From contig JAJBVL010000041.1 in the NCBI GenBank assembly GCA_020859845.1, positions 1 through 34,335 on the forward strand: a DNA stretch of 34,335 bases. Direction: 5' to 3'. Position numbers and translations under genes: made by a program. Numbering within the stretch: position 1 is the stretch's first letter; every line of letters begins with the position of its first letter. The notes under the pieces were generated by a model. That model ran no database searches. It had not been told where the DNA came from and saw nothing but the letters and a program-made list of their open reading frames with translations. Of the stretch, positions 8,627 through 17,818 are shown piece by piece. Source of the DNA: Bacteroidales bacterium (lineage in GTDB: Bacteria > Bacteroidota > Bacteroidia > Bacteroidales > Muribaculaceae).

Positions 8627-9385
8627 ATGAAATTCGTATCGTGGAACGTCAACGGTCTTCGCGCCGTGTGCAACAAAGGCTTTGCCGACATCGTCAGCGA
8701 GATGGATGCCGACTGCTTCTGTGTGCAAGAGACTAAGCTCCAAGAAGGCCAAATCGACCTGCAGCTCCCTGGTTATCACTCCTATTGGAGCTATGCTCAG
8801 AAGAAAGGATATTCAGGCGTGGCTATCTTCAGTCGCCACGAAGCCCTTAGCGTAATCCACGGCATAGGCAGCGACGAGCACGACAGCGAAGGGCGCTGCG
8901 TGGCCATAGAGCTACCAGAGCTCTATCTTGTCAATGTATACGCTCCTAATGCCCAAGCTGCCCTGCAAAGGATTGACTTCCGCATGGCCTGGGAGGATCG
9001 TTTTCGCGACTTCCTCCGCCGTCTGGACGAGAAGAAGCCCGTAGTGGTGTGTGGCGACTTCAACGTGGCGCGCTTGGACATCGACCTCAAGCACCCCGAC
9101 GAATATCGCGGCACAACAGGCTTTAGCGACCAAGAACGCGGCAAGATAGAGGAGCTATTGGCAGCAGGCTTTATCGACACGTATCGCTACCTCCACCCCA
9201 CAGAGGAGAAGGTCTACACTTGGTGGAGCTACATGGCGCGCTCGCGTCAGCGCAACGATGGCTGGCGTATCGACTACTTTCTCATCTCCCAGCGCCTTGC
9301 CCCGCGGCTCGAGGCGGCCGACGTGTATCGCTATACCATGGGGAGCGACCACTGCCCTATCTCCATCACCCTCGCGGAGGCCTAA
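8627..9385 (+). CDS. xth: exodeoxyribonuclease III (AP endonuclease, EEP fold)
   Basis: Repairs abasic sites and degrades DNA from 3' ends in the cytosol. At 252 residues it has the normal ExoIII/ExoA length. The catalytic motifs of the exonuclease-endonuclease-phosphatase fold appear in order: WNVNGLRA (Asn at 7-9 region), QETK with the metal-binding Glu35, VNVYAPN, CGDFNVAR, WRIDYFL and the C-terminal SDHCPI with the catalytic Asp-His pair. It stands alone on the plus strand and meets bioB tail to tail; the two stop codons overlap in the four bases CTAA at 9382-9385. No perfect TAnnTTTG box is seen upstream; the closest is TAATCTTTTG near 8552. Confidence 0.95.
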   Translation: MKFVSWNVNGLRAVCNKGFADIVSEMDADCFCVQETKLQEGQIDLQLPGYHSYWSYAQKKGYSGVAIFSRHEALSVIHGIGSDEHDSEGRCVAIELPELYLVNVYAPNAQAALQRIDFRMAWEDRFRDFLRRLDEKKPVVVCGDFNVARLDIDLKHPDEYRGTTGFSDQERGKIEELLAAGFIDTYRYLHPTEEKVYTWWSYMARSRQRNDGWRIDYFLISQRLAPRLEAADVYRYTMGSDHCPISITLAEA

Positions 9386-10347
9386 AGCCGATAGCCCACG
9401 CGGAGAGCCAATGCGCGGTCTTGATCGATAGTGTTGCCAATGGTGGTCAATAGGTCGCCAACGATGGCCCCGTTGATACCCACCTCCAGAGCGCGCTGCT
9501 GCGTGGCCGAGCTCAAGCGGGCTCGTCCGCCAGCAAAGCGTAGCTGCACCCGCGGATGCACCATTCTGAAGATGGCCACCGTCTCCAGTATCTCTTCATC
9601 GCTGATAAGGGCCACGCCTTCCAGAGGAGTGCCGGGGATGGGCGACAATATATTAATAGGTATAGAAGCCGGCTCCACCTCGCGCAAGGTCAGAGCAAAC
9701 TCTACACGCTGGCGCCGGCTCTCGCCCATGCCGATAATGCCTCCGCTACACACCTCAAATCCTATCTCCTTGGCCGCGCGTATGGTGGCCAATTTGTCGT
9801 CGATGGTATGGGTGGAGCAAAGCTCGGGGAAATAAGAGGGAGCGGTCTCCAGATTGCAGTGATAGCGACGCACGCCCGCATCCCAAAGCTGCTGCAGCTC
9901 TTCGCGGCGCAGCAAGCCCATCGAGGCACACAGGAGCAGCTCGGTCTCATGGCCCAACGCCTTGAAGTGGGAGCACACCTTGCGGAGGTCGGAGCCTCGC
10001 ATGGCTCGGCCACTGGTGACGAGGCTGAAGCGCTTCACGCCCTTGAGGTCGTTGTGCTTGGCGAGGCTCATCAGCGGGCCACGCTCCACCACCGGATAAG
10101 TATCCACATCCGTATGGCTATGGCGGCTCTGTGCACACCACTTGCAATCCTCAGAGCAGTTGCCCGAGCGAGCGTTGATGATGCTACACGTGTCGTAGGC
10201 GCCATCGCAGCATTGGCGCGTGATCTCAGCGGCGCCCTCTAACAGGCCTTCCTTGTCGGGGTCATCTAAAAGAAGATAAGCCTCCTCGGCGGTGATATCG
10301 CCGCCAAGGAGGACTTTTTCTTTAAGCTTATCTATTAGTTCAGACAT
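9382..10347 (-). CDS. bioB: biotin synthase
   Basis: Radical SAM enzyme that inserts sulfur into dethiobiotin, the last step of biotin synthesis. The radical-SAM cluster motif is C64-x3-C68-x2-C71 (CSEDCKWCAQS). The following barrel contains the usual YHCNLETAPS and INILSPIPGTPLEG segments, and the Arg-containing RFAGGRARLS near the C-terminus fits the Arg ligand of the [2Fe-2S] cluster. Length, 321 residues, is normal. No other bio genes are nearby. It lies 20 bases downstream of the lipoprotein gene that ends at 10368 on the same strand, so the two may be co-transcribed even though no functional link is apparent. Confidence 0.96.
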   Translation of the reverse strand: MSELIDKLKEKVLLGGDITAEEAYLLLDDPDKEGLLEGAAEITRQCCDGAYDTCSIINARSGNCSEDCKWCAQSRHSHTDVDTYPVVERGPLMSLAKHNDLKGVKRFSLVTSGRAMRGSDLRKVCSHFKALGHETELLLCASMGLLRREELQQLWDAGVRRYHCNLETAPSYFPELCSTHTIDDKLATIRAAKEIGFEVCSGGIIGMGESRRQRVEFALTLREVEPASIPINILSPIPGTPLEGVALISDEEILETVAIFRMVHPRVQLRFAGGRARLSSATQQRALEVGINGAIVGDLLTTIGNTIDQDRALALRVGYRL

Positions 10348-10367
10348 TGGCTTATCTCATTATTTTT

Positions 10368-11633
10368 TTATTGCAAGCTTGTAGAGCGGTCGATGGGTAT
10401 CATGCCATAAGCACCGATAAAGACGCTCTCATCTATATTGAGGCCGTAGGCACCCCAGTCGCCAAGCACCATATGGCTGGGAACGAAGGAACCGGCAGCC
10501 ACGTCGAGCGCTGGGCACAGACGCATGCTATGGGCGTAAGTGCTGGCAAACATCATGTTGCGATAGAGACACATCACGCCGTCGCCCCACGAAGCACGAT
10601 CCCACGTCAGCAGGTTGTAGCCGTTTTGAGCGCAGAGGCTCTTGATGGTGTCGTAGTTGTCAGAGCCCTTGTCGGCCACGACATAGGTGGCAAAGCCATC
10701 ATCGCCCACAAGCGTCTCGTAGTCGCACAGCGACACGTGGGTATAGGTCTCAGCATCGCCAAGGCAGATCGACCAATAGCGCATGTCGGCGCTGGCGTAT
10801 TCGCTGAAGCTGGAAGGATAAGAGGGAGCCATGAAGTTGAAGATCCACACCTTGCCCTCACGCAGATAGCCGGGCGTCACGGTATACTCCGATGGTCCGT
10901 TGGTATACATCTGACTGTCTGGGGCACGGAAGAACATGAGGATAGGAAGCTCCATCAGCGAGTTGGCGGGAAGCTCGATGTCGAGCAGGCCACAATGGGC
11001 GCGCTCGGGAAGCTCGATGTCTTCGCCGGTGGTGAGGTCAAAAGCCGTGATGGTGGGCATCTCTACACCGCTAAAAGGCGCTGGGTCGGGGAGATAGCAA
11101 CGCAGGATGACACACACGCGCTCCAGGCCGCTGGCAAAGAGACACACATTGTCCTTCGCCAGATATTCGCGCGAGGCATCTTCGGGCACGAAGTAGACGG
11201 TGTATTTCTGGCCTGCCACCTGCGAGCCAGTAGCATAGGGATTCACAGAGCCTTGGTCGGGCACGATGTCGGCATCCTCGATGTTGAAGAGGCTGGTCTT
11301 GTTGCCGTTGGTGTCAACGGAGTAGAGCCCTGTCTGGCTCACGTCGTCGTAGACGTTGTAGTTGAAGAAACGCGCCAAGGGAAACTCGCCAGTGATGCGG
11401 AGACCTATATTGTGCGACGAGTTGTCGAAGGTATATTCCCAATAGTAAGCAAAGTTGTCGGGATAAGCCTTGATGTTGAGGTTGGTTCCACCGAGGGTCT
11501 CGCCCCACATGTCGTTGCGGCCATAATCAACGGATTCGTCTGGGTCTTTGGGGTCGTCATCGTCTGAACAGGCCACCATGCCAAAGGTCAAAGCAAGGCA
11601 TAGCACAGGATTTAAAAAATAGTTGAACTTCAT
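10368..11633 (-). CDS. hypothetical lipoprotein
   Basis: A 421-residue secreted protein with a clear type II signal: a hydrophobic stretch, then a lipobox ending in C22, followed by SDDDDP, the acidic run often seen in surface-exported Bacteroidetes lipoproteins. I do not recognise the family firmly. The part DMRYWSICLGD with a following DYE and GFATYVVADK resembles uncharacterised secreted proteins that share an RYWS-x-C signature; this is from memory and weak. It is rich in aromatic residues and Cys. It has its own upstream promoter box (11700-11708) and is the first gene of a possible two-gene unit with bioB. Confidence 0.75.
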   Translation of the reverse strand: MKFNYFLNPVLCLALTFGMVACSDDDDPKDPDESVDYGRNDMWGETLGGTNLNIKAYPDNFAYYWEYTFDNSSHNIGLRITGEFPLARFFNYNVYDDVSQTGLYSVDTNGNKTSLFNIEDADIVPDQGSVNPYATGSQVAGQKYTVYFVPEDASREYLAKDNVCLFASGLERVCVILRCYLPDPAPFSGVEMPTITAFDLTTGEDIELPERAHCGLLDIELPANSLMELPILMFFRAPDSQMYTNGPSEYTVTPGYLREGKVWIFNFMAPSYPSSFSEYASADMRYWSICLGDAETYTHVSLCDYETLVGDDGFATYVVADKGSDNYDTIKSLCAQNGYNLLTWDRASWGDGVMCLYRNMMFASTYAHSMRLCPALDVAAGSFVPSHMVLGDWGAYGLNIDESVFIGAYGMIPIDRSTSLQ

Positions 11634-11699
11634 GTGATTGAATTTGGTTTAAATGATATCAGGGACGGTCCTGAAAAAAAGTCTATTATGAATGAGACT

Positions 11700-11708
11700 G
11701 CAAAATTA
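11700..11708 (-). promoter_or_regulatory. promoter -7 box of the lipoprotein gene
   Basis: The minus strand reads TAATTTTGC, a perfect TAnnTTTG box, about 67 bases before the ATG at 11633. Confidence 0.5.
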
Positions 11709-11800
11709 ACTAAAATCTCTATACTTTTTTCACCTTCTGAAACCTTTTTTCTCAACTTGTTGTTAGAAGATAAAAGAACTTTAAAACCCAACTATTTTTT

Positions 11801-12856
11801 ATGAAAAAGTTATTTACTTTGATTGCTCTCGCACTTGGATGTGCGACGGTATTCGCTCAGAACCTTGCCAAGAACGAAGCAGCCCAGCTGCAGTCATTCT
11901 TAGCCCAGCCCGCTCTTGAGGCAGGCACAAATGCACAGGCGCTCGGCGCCGACCCAAGCAACATCGCCGGTATTGAAGGCGTAACGGTAGCTGGTGGACA
12001 CGTGACGGCAATCGAATGGAAAGATAAGAAGCTTGCCGGCTCGCTCGACCTCTCAGGCTTCACGGCCCTGACCAAGGTTGACGTTTCAAGAAATGCCCTC
12101 TCGGCCATCACCGTGGCCAACGACCCCGCTTTGGTAGAGCTCAACGCATCGCGCAACAAGCTGACCGAGGCCAACATCACCAACTGCGCTGTCCTTGAGA
12201 AGGTGCAGCTCTACAAGAATCGTCTGATGGACATCGACATGGGTGGAGTGCCCGCGCTCAAAAACCTCAACATCTCCAACAACCTCTTCGTAGAGTTTAG
12301 CGCCAACAACTCGCCCACACTCCAGACCCTTAACGTTCAGGGCAACCATCTGGAAGCTCTCTCAGTGGCTGGTTGCACCGCCCTTAAGAACCTCTATTGC
12401 GGCTATAACAAGCTGACGTCGATCAATCTCTTCGGCACTGAGAACCTGACCAACCTCAACTGTGACGACAACGAGATCACCCAGATGATCGTCTCCGGTC
12501 TGCCTTCGCTGAGCACCTTCATCTGCAGCGACAACAACATGGTTAACCTCGGCGTTCGCGACTGCAACGCTCTGCTCGACCTCGTTTGCTCCTACAACGA
12601 CCTGACCTCGCTCGACGTCTCCAACTGCCCCAACCTGCTCTTTGTTGACTGCTCCTACAACGACCTGACGTCGCTCAACCTCTCCAACCAGACCTTCCTA
12701 CAGCGTCTGCTCTGCAACAACAACCAGCTCAACATGCTCGACGTATCGTTTGACCAGGCATTGACCTACATCAACTGCCGTTACAACCAGATTACCGACT
12801 TCCGCACAATCGCTTGCCCCAACCTCCAGATGGTGGCTTGCCAGTGGAACTACTAA
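11801..12856 (+). CDS. secreted leucine-rich-repeat protein
   Basis: A 351-residue protein with a type I signal peptide (MKKLFTLIALALGCATVFAQ), so exported to the periplasm or beyond. From about residue 70 to the end it consists of roughly 13 leucine-rich repeats of 21 residues with the pattern LxxLxCxxNxLTxLDVS. The first repeats have varied residues at the Cys position, while the last eight all carry Cys there. At DNA level two neighbouring units beginning at 12587 and 12650 are nearly identical over about 40 bases, a sign of recent unit duplication. There is no lipobox, sorting domain or membrane segment. Related bacterial LRR proteins (BspA, internalin J type) bind host or cell-surface proteins; that role is only a possibility here. 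Confidence 0.85.
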   Translation: MKKLFTLIALALGCATVFAQNLAKNEAAQLQSFLAQPALEAGTNAQALGADPSNIAGIEGVTVAGGHVTAIEWKDKKLAGSLDLSGFTALTKVDVSRNALSAITVANDPALVELNASRNKLTEANITNCAVLEKVQLYKNRLMDIDMGGVPALKNLNISNNLFVEFSANNSPTLQTLNVQGNHLEALSVAGCTALKNLYCGYNKLTSINLFGTENLTNLNCDDNEITQMIVSGLPSLSTFICSDNNMVNLGVRDCNALLDLVCSYNDLTSLDVSNCPNLLFVDCSYNDLTSLNLSNQTFLQRLLCNNNQLNMLDVSFDQALTYINCRYNQITDFRTIACPNLQMVACQWNY

Positions 12857-12881
12857 ATAGTTACCCCTCCATAATGAACAG

Positions 12882-12909
12882 AAACGGCGCCGTGGCGCCG
12901 TTTTTTTTT
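12882..12909 (+). terminator. intrinsic terminator of the LRR gene
   Basis: AAACGGCGCC (12882-12891) pairs with GGCGCCGTTT (12894-12903), followed by T's up to 12909. It lies 26 bases after the LRR stop codon, between convergent genes. Confidence 0.88.
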
Positions 12910-12943
12910 GTGGGGTAGCAAGGGGTTGATACAACCTCTTCTA

Positions 12944-13483
12944 TTAATAGTTCTCGATTCTTACTTGGAAATAAGCTTGGGGATGAGCGCAGACGGGGCA
13001 AATCTCGGGGGCTTCCTTGCCAATCACGATGTGGCCGCAGTTGATACACTGCCATACGGCCTCGCCATCTTTGGAGAACACCACCTTGTCCTCGATGTTC
13101 TTCAGCAGCTTGCGATAGCGCTCCTCATGGTGGCGCTCTATCTCGGCAACGCCCTCATAGCGGCGAGCTATCTCCTCAAAGCCCTCTTCGCGGGCCTCGC
13201 GGGCCATGCGGTCATACATGTCGGTCCACTCATAGTTCTCGCCGTCGGCGGCCTCCTTGAGGTTTTCCATCGTGGTGCCGATGCCGTCGTGGAGATACTT
13301 GTACCAGAGCTTGGCGTGCTCCTTCTCGTTATTGGCCGTCTCCTCAAAGATAGCAGCCATCTGTACATAGCCATCCTTCTTGGCCTTGGAGGCAAAGTAG
13401 GTGTACTTGTTGCGTGCCATGGATTCGCCTGCGAAAGCTTCCCATAGGTTTTTTTCGGTCTTGGTTCCTTTTAGACTCTTCAT
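12944..13483 (-). CDS. rbr: rubrerythrin
   Basis: Non-haem diiron peroxidase that reduces hydrogen peroxide in anaerobes. At 179 residues it has the standard two-domain form. The N-terminal four-helix ferritin-like domain shows the Glu/His iron ligands ([29 protein letters not shown], and [18 protein letters not shown]). The C-terminal rubredoxin-like domain has CINCGH and CPVCAHP, which hold one iron atom. The frame is open upstream to 13600, but the Met at 13483 begins the family's usual start ([13 protein letters not shown]), and the promoter box at 13598-13605 makes the longer start unlikely. The leader is about 105 bases long and contains a perfect palindrome. It is a single gene. Confidence 0.96.
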   Translation of the reverse strand: MKSLKGTKTEKNLWEAFAGESMARNKYTYFASKAKKDGYVQMAAIFEETANNEKEHAKLWYKYLHDGIGTTMENLKEAADGENYEWTDMYDRMAREAREEGFEEIARRYEGVAEIERHHEERYRKLLKNIEDKVVFSKDGEAVWQCINCGHIVIGKEAPEICPVCAHPQAYFQVRIENY

Positions 13484-13537
13484 CTTGAATAATTGGTTTA
13501 AAAAGATAGTGGGTAAAAATAGATTGAAACTCACTTT

Positions 13538-13555
13538 CCGGAAAAGATTTTCCGG
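13538..13555. promoter_or_regulatory. palindrome in the rubrerythrin leader
   Basis: CCGGAAAA (13538-13545) and TTTTCCGG (13548-13555) form a perfect inverted repeat around GA, between the predicted rbr transcription start and its ATG. The two-base gap suits a protein-binding site better than an RNA hairpin. The binder is unknown. Confidence 0.4.
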
Positions 13556-13597
13556 CGCCTGTAGATGGAATGGACATCCACAGGGCCTTTTCGCCGA

Positions 13598-13605
13598 CAA
13601 AGATA
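13598..13605 (-). promoter_or_regulatory. rubrerythrin promoter -7 box
   Basis: The minus strand reads TATCTTTG, a perfect TAnnTTTG match, 115 bases before the rbr ATG. Confidence 0.5.
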
Positions 13606-13671
13606 AGTCAAATTATCCAATCTCCACTCATTTTTCACCCCCAATCTCTTATCCTTTCAAAAGATTATTTC

Positions 13672-13679
13672 TAATTTTG
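13672..13679 (+). promoter_or_regulatory. promoter -7 box of the hybrid regulator gene
   Basis: TAATTTTG matches TAnnTTTG exactly, 54 bases before the ATG at 13734. Confidence 0.5.
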
Positions 13680-13733
13680 TATTCATCAAAAATCATCAAT
13701 ACTACACCTTACCATTGAAAAAATAGTACAGTA

Positions 13734-16700
13734 ATGAGAAGAAGTAGCCTCCTGCTAATCGCTTTACTGGGATGTTTGATAGGACAATGGCCTTCGAGAG
13801 CCACTGCCCCAGCCTTTCGTGTGCTTGGCGTGGCCGATGGCCTTAGCAGCCGCGAAGTATACGAGGTGGAGCAAGACTCCACAGGGTTTATATGGACGTA
13901 TACCCACAATGCCATCGACCGCTATGATGGCTCTATGATACGCCACTATGAGCTCCAGACCGATGTAGACTCTCGCGACTATATCCACCCCTTCACCACG
14001 ATGCTCACCGACCCGCGAGGCCATCTGTGGGTAGTGCTTAAGGATGGGCGCATATATGCCTACAATCCCCTGACCGACAGCTTCGAGCTCAAGATGGATA
14101 TGGGGTCCGAGACCGACAACGTGGCCATCTATCATGCCTTGTTTGACCCCCAAGGAAGACTATGGCTGGCCTCGTCGGCAGGCCTTTACCTCTGGGATGG
14201 CTCTTCCATGCAGCTTCAAGCCCTCGAGGGGCAATGGGTGAAAGCGCTGGCCTACGACCCTCTTTCGGGACAGCTGTATGTAGGCACCTCCGAGGGCTTA
14301 TATAGTGTAGACCCAGCGATGGCTAATCTTGCCGAAGGCTCTAAGCCCACGGCTAAAGCCCTCCACCTGCCCTCAGCGCTCAATATTGAGTCGCTCTACG
14401 TGGCGCCTTCCAAGATATTTATAGGCACCAGCGCCAGCGGCATCTGGATGATGAATCGCGCTTCGGGGCTCACGGTGAGGCTTGATTATGTCCCTGTGGT
14501 GCCAGTGCGTGTGTTTGCCCTGACGCAAGGAGGGGAGTTGCTCGCCGGTGTGGATGGCGCTGGAGTGTTTGTCATCGACCCCTCGGATGGCCACCTTCTC
14601 GACCACTACATGGCCAATGAGGATGCCCCAGGAGGATTAGGAGCCAACACCATCAGCGACCTCCTCGTTGACCACAATGGGGGCATCTGGGTGGGCACGT
14701 CGACCTATGGCATTAGCTATCTCGCGCCGACGTATCTCGCCGCCAAGCAGTATCGCCACGAGCCTAACAACCGCAACTCATTGCGTTCCAACCACGTGAA
14801 TCTCACATTTGAAGACCGAGATGGCGACCTCTGGATAGGCACCAACCATGGCATTAGCAGATTCATTCCAGCCAAGAAGCAATGGGAGCATTATTTAGGA
14901 GGACACCAACACAATGCCACTGTGGTATTGACCGCCGACCAAACCGACGATGGCGAGCTATGGGTGGGCGGATATGGTATAGGCGTCTACCGTATCAATA
15001 AGGCCACTGGCTCGGTAGCCCCTATGACCTTACGCAGCAAGGAAAGCCCCCACTATGGCACCCCTTCTGAATATATCTACTCCATCAAGGCGATTGGCGA
15101 TGAGGTGTGGATGGCTGGCCTCAGTGGCGGCTTGGCAATCTATAATAGGAAGACCGACACGTATAAATATCTCTCAGCCGACTGTATCGATAATATAGTG
15201 GAGAGCCACGATGGCACCATTTGGCTCATAGGATGTGAAGGCCTCGCCCACATGAAGGATAGCAGCGACAAACTCGAGTGGAAAAACACTTTTGGCTCCA
15301 TACCCCTTCGCTATCCCATTGCCTCCATGACTGAAGCCCACGATGGCACGATATGGCTGGCCACCGACGGCGATGGTCTCATTGCCTACAATCCCTTGAC
15401 GGAGACATATAATCTCTACACGTCGCAAGATGGCCTCGACTCCAATTCGCTCAACAACGTAGTGGAGGATCCCGACCATCGTATATGGTTTAACACCGAG
15501 CTGGAGCTTTATTGCCTCGACCCTGCCACCGGCATGATAGCCAATGTCAACGACTTTCTCGACCCCTCGACAGGCTATTACACCCCCCGAACGGCCACGC
15601 TCCTTCGCAGCGGCAATCTGCTCCTGGGGAGCGCTGAAGGTGCGCTGGAGCTGACGCCCTCGCTGGCCATGCGTCCCTTGGATGATGCCAAGCTAATCTT
15701 TACCGACCTCGACCTCCTTTACCAAAACATCAAGGCTGCCCCCTCGGGCTCTCCTCTCAAGAAGCATATCAACGACGCCGAGAGCATCTCCCTGGCCCAC
15801 GATCAAAACTCCTTCTCCATCTCGTTCTCGGCTCTTAATATCGAGACGCCCCATAGGCTCAACTTCCAGTACAAGATGGAGGGCTACGACAAAGAGTGGC
15901 ATCAGGCCGACCGACCCTCTTCGGTGAGCTACACCAACCTCCTCCCTGGCCGCTACACATTTGTCTTGAAAGGCTACGACCGCTGGACGGGAAGCGAGAT
16001 AGCCTCCCGCTCCGTCGACATCTTGATAGCCACTCCGTGGTGGGCATCTTGGTGGGCATTTGCCATCTACATACTCATTGCCGCTGCAGCCATTTGGGCA
16101 TGGCTCTCCTACCGCCGCCAGAAACAAAACGAGCGACGCACGTCGGAACGCATACAATCCTTCGTAAGCATGGCCCACGACATCCGTACCCCCGTATCGC
16201 TCATCAAAGCTCCGCTCAGCGAGCTTGAGCGGCAGCCCGACCTCTCGCCTGAGAGCCGTGAGAGCATCTCGATAGCCACCAAGAATGTCGACCGCCTGCA
16301 AAACATGATTTCACAGCTCCTCAACCTTCGCCATAGCGATGCCGACACCGACCCTCGCCTCAAAGTGTCGCTCATCGACATCAACGAGTATATCACGGAG
16401 AAGGTGGAGGGCTATCGTATCGTGGCCATGCAGAAAGGCCTGAAGATTGAGTGGACTCCGATTGCCGACAAGAGCGTCACTAAGGTGTGGGCAAGCGTCG
16501 ACAAGGTGGATCATGTGATTGACAATCTGGTGTCAAACGCCATCAAATACACCCCGCAAGGCTCTATCACCATCTCATCATCCTGCGACAAGAAGCGCTG
16601 GCAGATCTCGGTAAAAGATACGGGCATAGGCATTCCTGCTTCGGAGCAACACAACATCTTCAAAGAATCTTACCGCGCCAACAACGCCCTCAGATTCAAC

Positions 16701-17747
16701 GAGACGGGCGCTGGCATAGGCCTCATGGTGGTGTGGCGTCTGGTCAAAGAGATGGGCGGGCGCATTGCCTTCGAGAGCCAAGAGGGCGAGGGCTCGCAGT
16801 TTACGGTCTCTTTCCCCTGCCAATATAATGGTCATTACATGATAGCAGTGGAGACACCCCACACCCCGGCCCCTACGGCTTCAGAAGCTACTATCGAAGG
16901 AGTTGACGGTGCGGTCTCCTCTCCTCTGCCTGCCGACGATCTACGCCCCCTGCTTCTCGTGGCCGAGGACAACGCCGAGCTACGCAGCTATATCGCCCAG
17001 AGGCTCGACAAGGAGTATCGCATACTGACGGCCTCCGACGGCGCCGAGGCTCTGGAGAAAGCACGCGCCCAAGCCCCCGACCTCATCCTCAGCGACATCA
17101 AGATGCCTCAACTATCGGGTCTCGAGCTATGCAAGCTGATCAAAGGCGATGTGGAGACGAGCCACATCCCCTTCGTGCTCCTTACGGGCCTCAACCGCCG
17201 CGAGGAGGTGTTGGCAGGCTTAGAAGCCGGGGCCAACGACTATGTCATCAAGCCCTTCGACATGGCAGAGCTCAAGCTGCGCCTGCGCAACATCCTCGCC
17301 ACGCGCCAGAAGCTCCGCGACAGCATCATCTCGGTGGAAGCCGAAGAGGAGACCCCCGAATACTCCAATCCTCTCGACCGCGAGTTTATGGAGCGTGTGC
17401 GCGATGTGGTCAACGAAGAGCTTTCCAACACCGATCTGTCCATCAACGACTTCTGTCGCAAACTGTGCATGAGCCGCACATCGGTCTATAATAAGCTTAA
17501 GGCCCTCACCGGGCAGGGTCCCAACGACTTCATACGCATCATTCGCCTCAACAAATCTCTGGAGCTTCTCCGCGAGCGCACCTACAACGTCAGCGAAGTG
17601 GCTGCATGGTGGGCTTTTCCGACCCAAAATATTTCAGCACGTGCTTTAAGAAGCAGTTTGGTGTCAGTCCCAGCAAGATTCTCTCCTCCGATGGGCATAT
17701 TGCTATCTCGATGGCATGATAATTGCTATTTTGTCTACTATTTTTGA
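13734..17747 (+). CDS. hybrid two-component sensor kinase/AraC regulator, frameshifted at the C-terminus
   Basis: One-protein glycan sensor of the Bacteroidetes HTCS type. In order: signal peptide (1-24), periplasmic beta-propeller of Reg_prop repeats (about 25-690), Y_Y_Y domain (about 700-765), membrane helix (about 769-792), HisKA with the phospho-acceptor H815 in MAHDIRTP, HATPase (N-box near 929, GAGIGL near 992), receiver with phospho-acceptor D1121 in SDIKMP, and an AraC helix-turn-helix domain from about 1220. After A1291 the frame is wrong. Inserting one A after 17606 restores MVGFSDPKYFSTCFKKQFGV and then a stop at 17719, the normal AraC ending, giving about 1328 residues. As written, the second helix-turn-helix is lost and DNA binding should fail. 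It precedes the amino-sugar operon it would be expected to control. Confidence 0.93.
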   Translation: MRRSSLLLIALLGCLIGQWPSRATAPAFRVLGVADGLSSREVYEVEQDSTGFIWTYTHNAIDRYDGSMIRHYELQTDVDSRDYIHPFTTMLTDPRGHLWVVLKDGRIYAYNPLTDSFELKMDMGSETDNVAIYHALFDPQGRLWLASSAGLYLWDGSSMQLQALEGQWVKALAYDPLSGQLYVGTSEGLYSVDPAMANLAEGSKPTAKALHLPSALNIESLYVAPSKIFIGTSASGIWMMNRASGLTVRLDYVPVVPVRVFALTQGGELLAGVDGAGVFVIDPSDGHLLDHYMANEDAPGGLGANTISDLLVDHNGGIWVGTSTYGISYLAPTYLAAKQYRHEPNNRNSLRSNHVNLTFEDRDGDLWIGTNHGISRFIPAKKQWEHYLGGHQHNATVVLTADQTDDGELWVGGYGIGVYRINKATGSVAPMTLRSKESPHYGTPSEYIYSIKAIGDEVWMAGLSGGLAIYNRKTDTYKYLSADCIDNIVESHDGTIWLIGCEGLAHMKDSSDKLEWKNTFGSIPLRYPIASMTEAHDGTIWLATDGDGLIAYNPLTETYNLYTSQDGLDSNSLNNVVEDPDHRIWFNTELELYCLDPATGMIANVNDFLDPSTGYYTPRTATLLRSGNLLLGSAEGALELTPSLAMRPLDDAKLIFTDLDLLYQNIKAAPSGSPLKKHINDAESISLAHDQNSFSISFSALNIETPHRLNFQYKMEGYDKEWHQADRPSSVSYTNLLPGRYTFVLKGYDRWTGSEIASRSVDILIATPWWASWWAFAIYILIAAAAIWAWLSYRRQKQNERRTSERIQSFVSMAHDIRTPVSLIKAPLSELERQPDLSPESRESISIATKNVDRLQNMISQLLNLRHSDADTDPRLKVSLIDINEYITEKVEGYRIVAMQKGLKIEWTPIADKSVTKVWASVDKVDHVIDNLVSNAIKYTPQGSITISSSCDKKRWQISVKDTGIGIPASEQHNIFKESYRANNALRFNETGAGIGLMVVWRLVKEMGGRIAFESQEGEGSQFTVSFPCQYNGHYMIAVETPHTPAPTASEATIEGVDGAVSSPLPADDLRPLLLVAEDNAELRSYIAQRLDKEYRILTASDGAEALEKARAQAPDLILSDIKMPQLSGLELCKLIKGDVETSHIPFVLLTGLNRREEVLAGLEAGANDYVIKPFDMAELKLRLRNILATRQKLRDSIISVEAEEETPEYSNPLDREFMERVRDVVNEELSNTDLSINDFCRKLCMSRTSVYNKLKALTGQGPNDFIRIIRLNKSLELLRERTYNVSEVAAWWAFPTQNISARALRSSLVSVPARFSPPMGILLSRWHDNCYFVYYF
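17739..17746 (+). promoter_or_regulatory. promoter -7 box of the amino-sugar operon
   Basis: TATTTTTG matches TAnnTTTG, 73 bases before the ATG at 17819. It overlaps the frameshifted tail of the regulator, but is intergenic if the regulator's original stop is at 17719. Confidence 0.4.
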
Positions 17748-17818
17748 TTTCTACTCTACCTTTCTATCGTTATTTCTGCGTAATATTGCATCCTGAAAAA
17801 TAAGTATTCATCGCAGAT

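Noticed and set aside
10347-11567. Plus-strand open frame of 406 codons opposite the lipoprotein gene
   Set aside because: The minus-strand frame has a lipoprotein signal and a promoter box; this one is its shadow.
17595-17620. Programmed ribosomal frameshift in the regulator
   Set aside because: There is no slippery heptamer, and no such mechanism is known to me for these regulators. A one-base loss is simpler.
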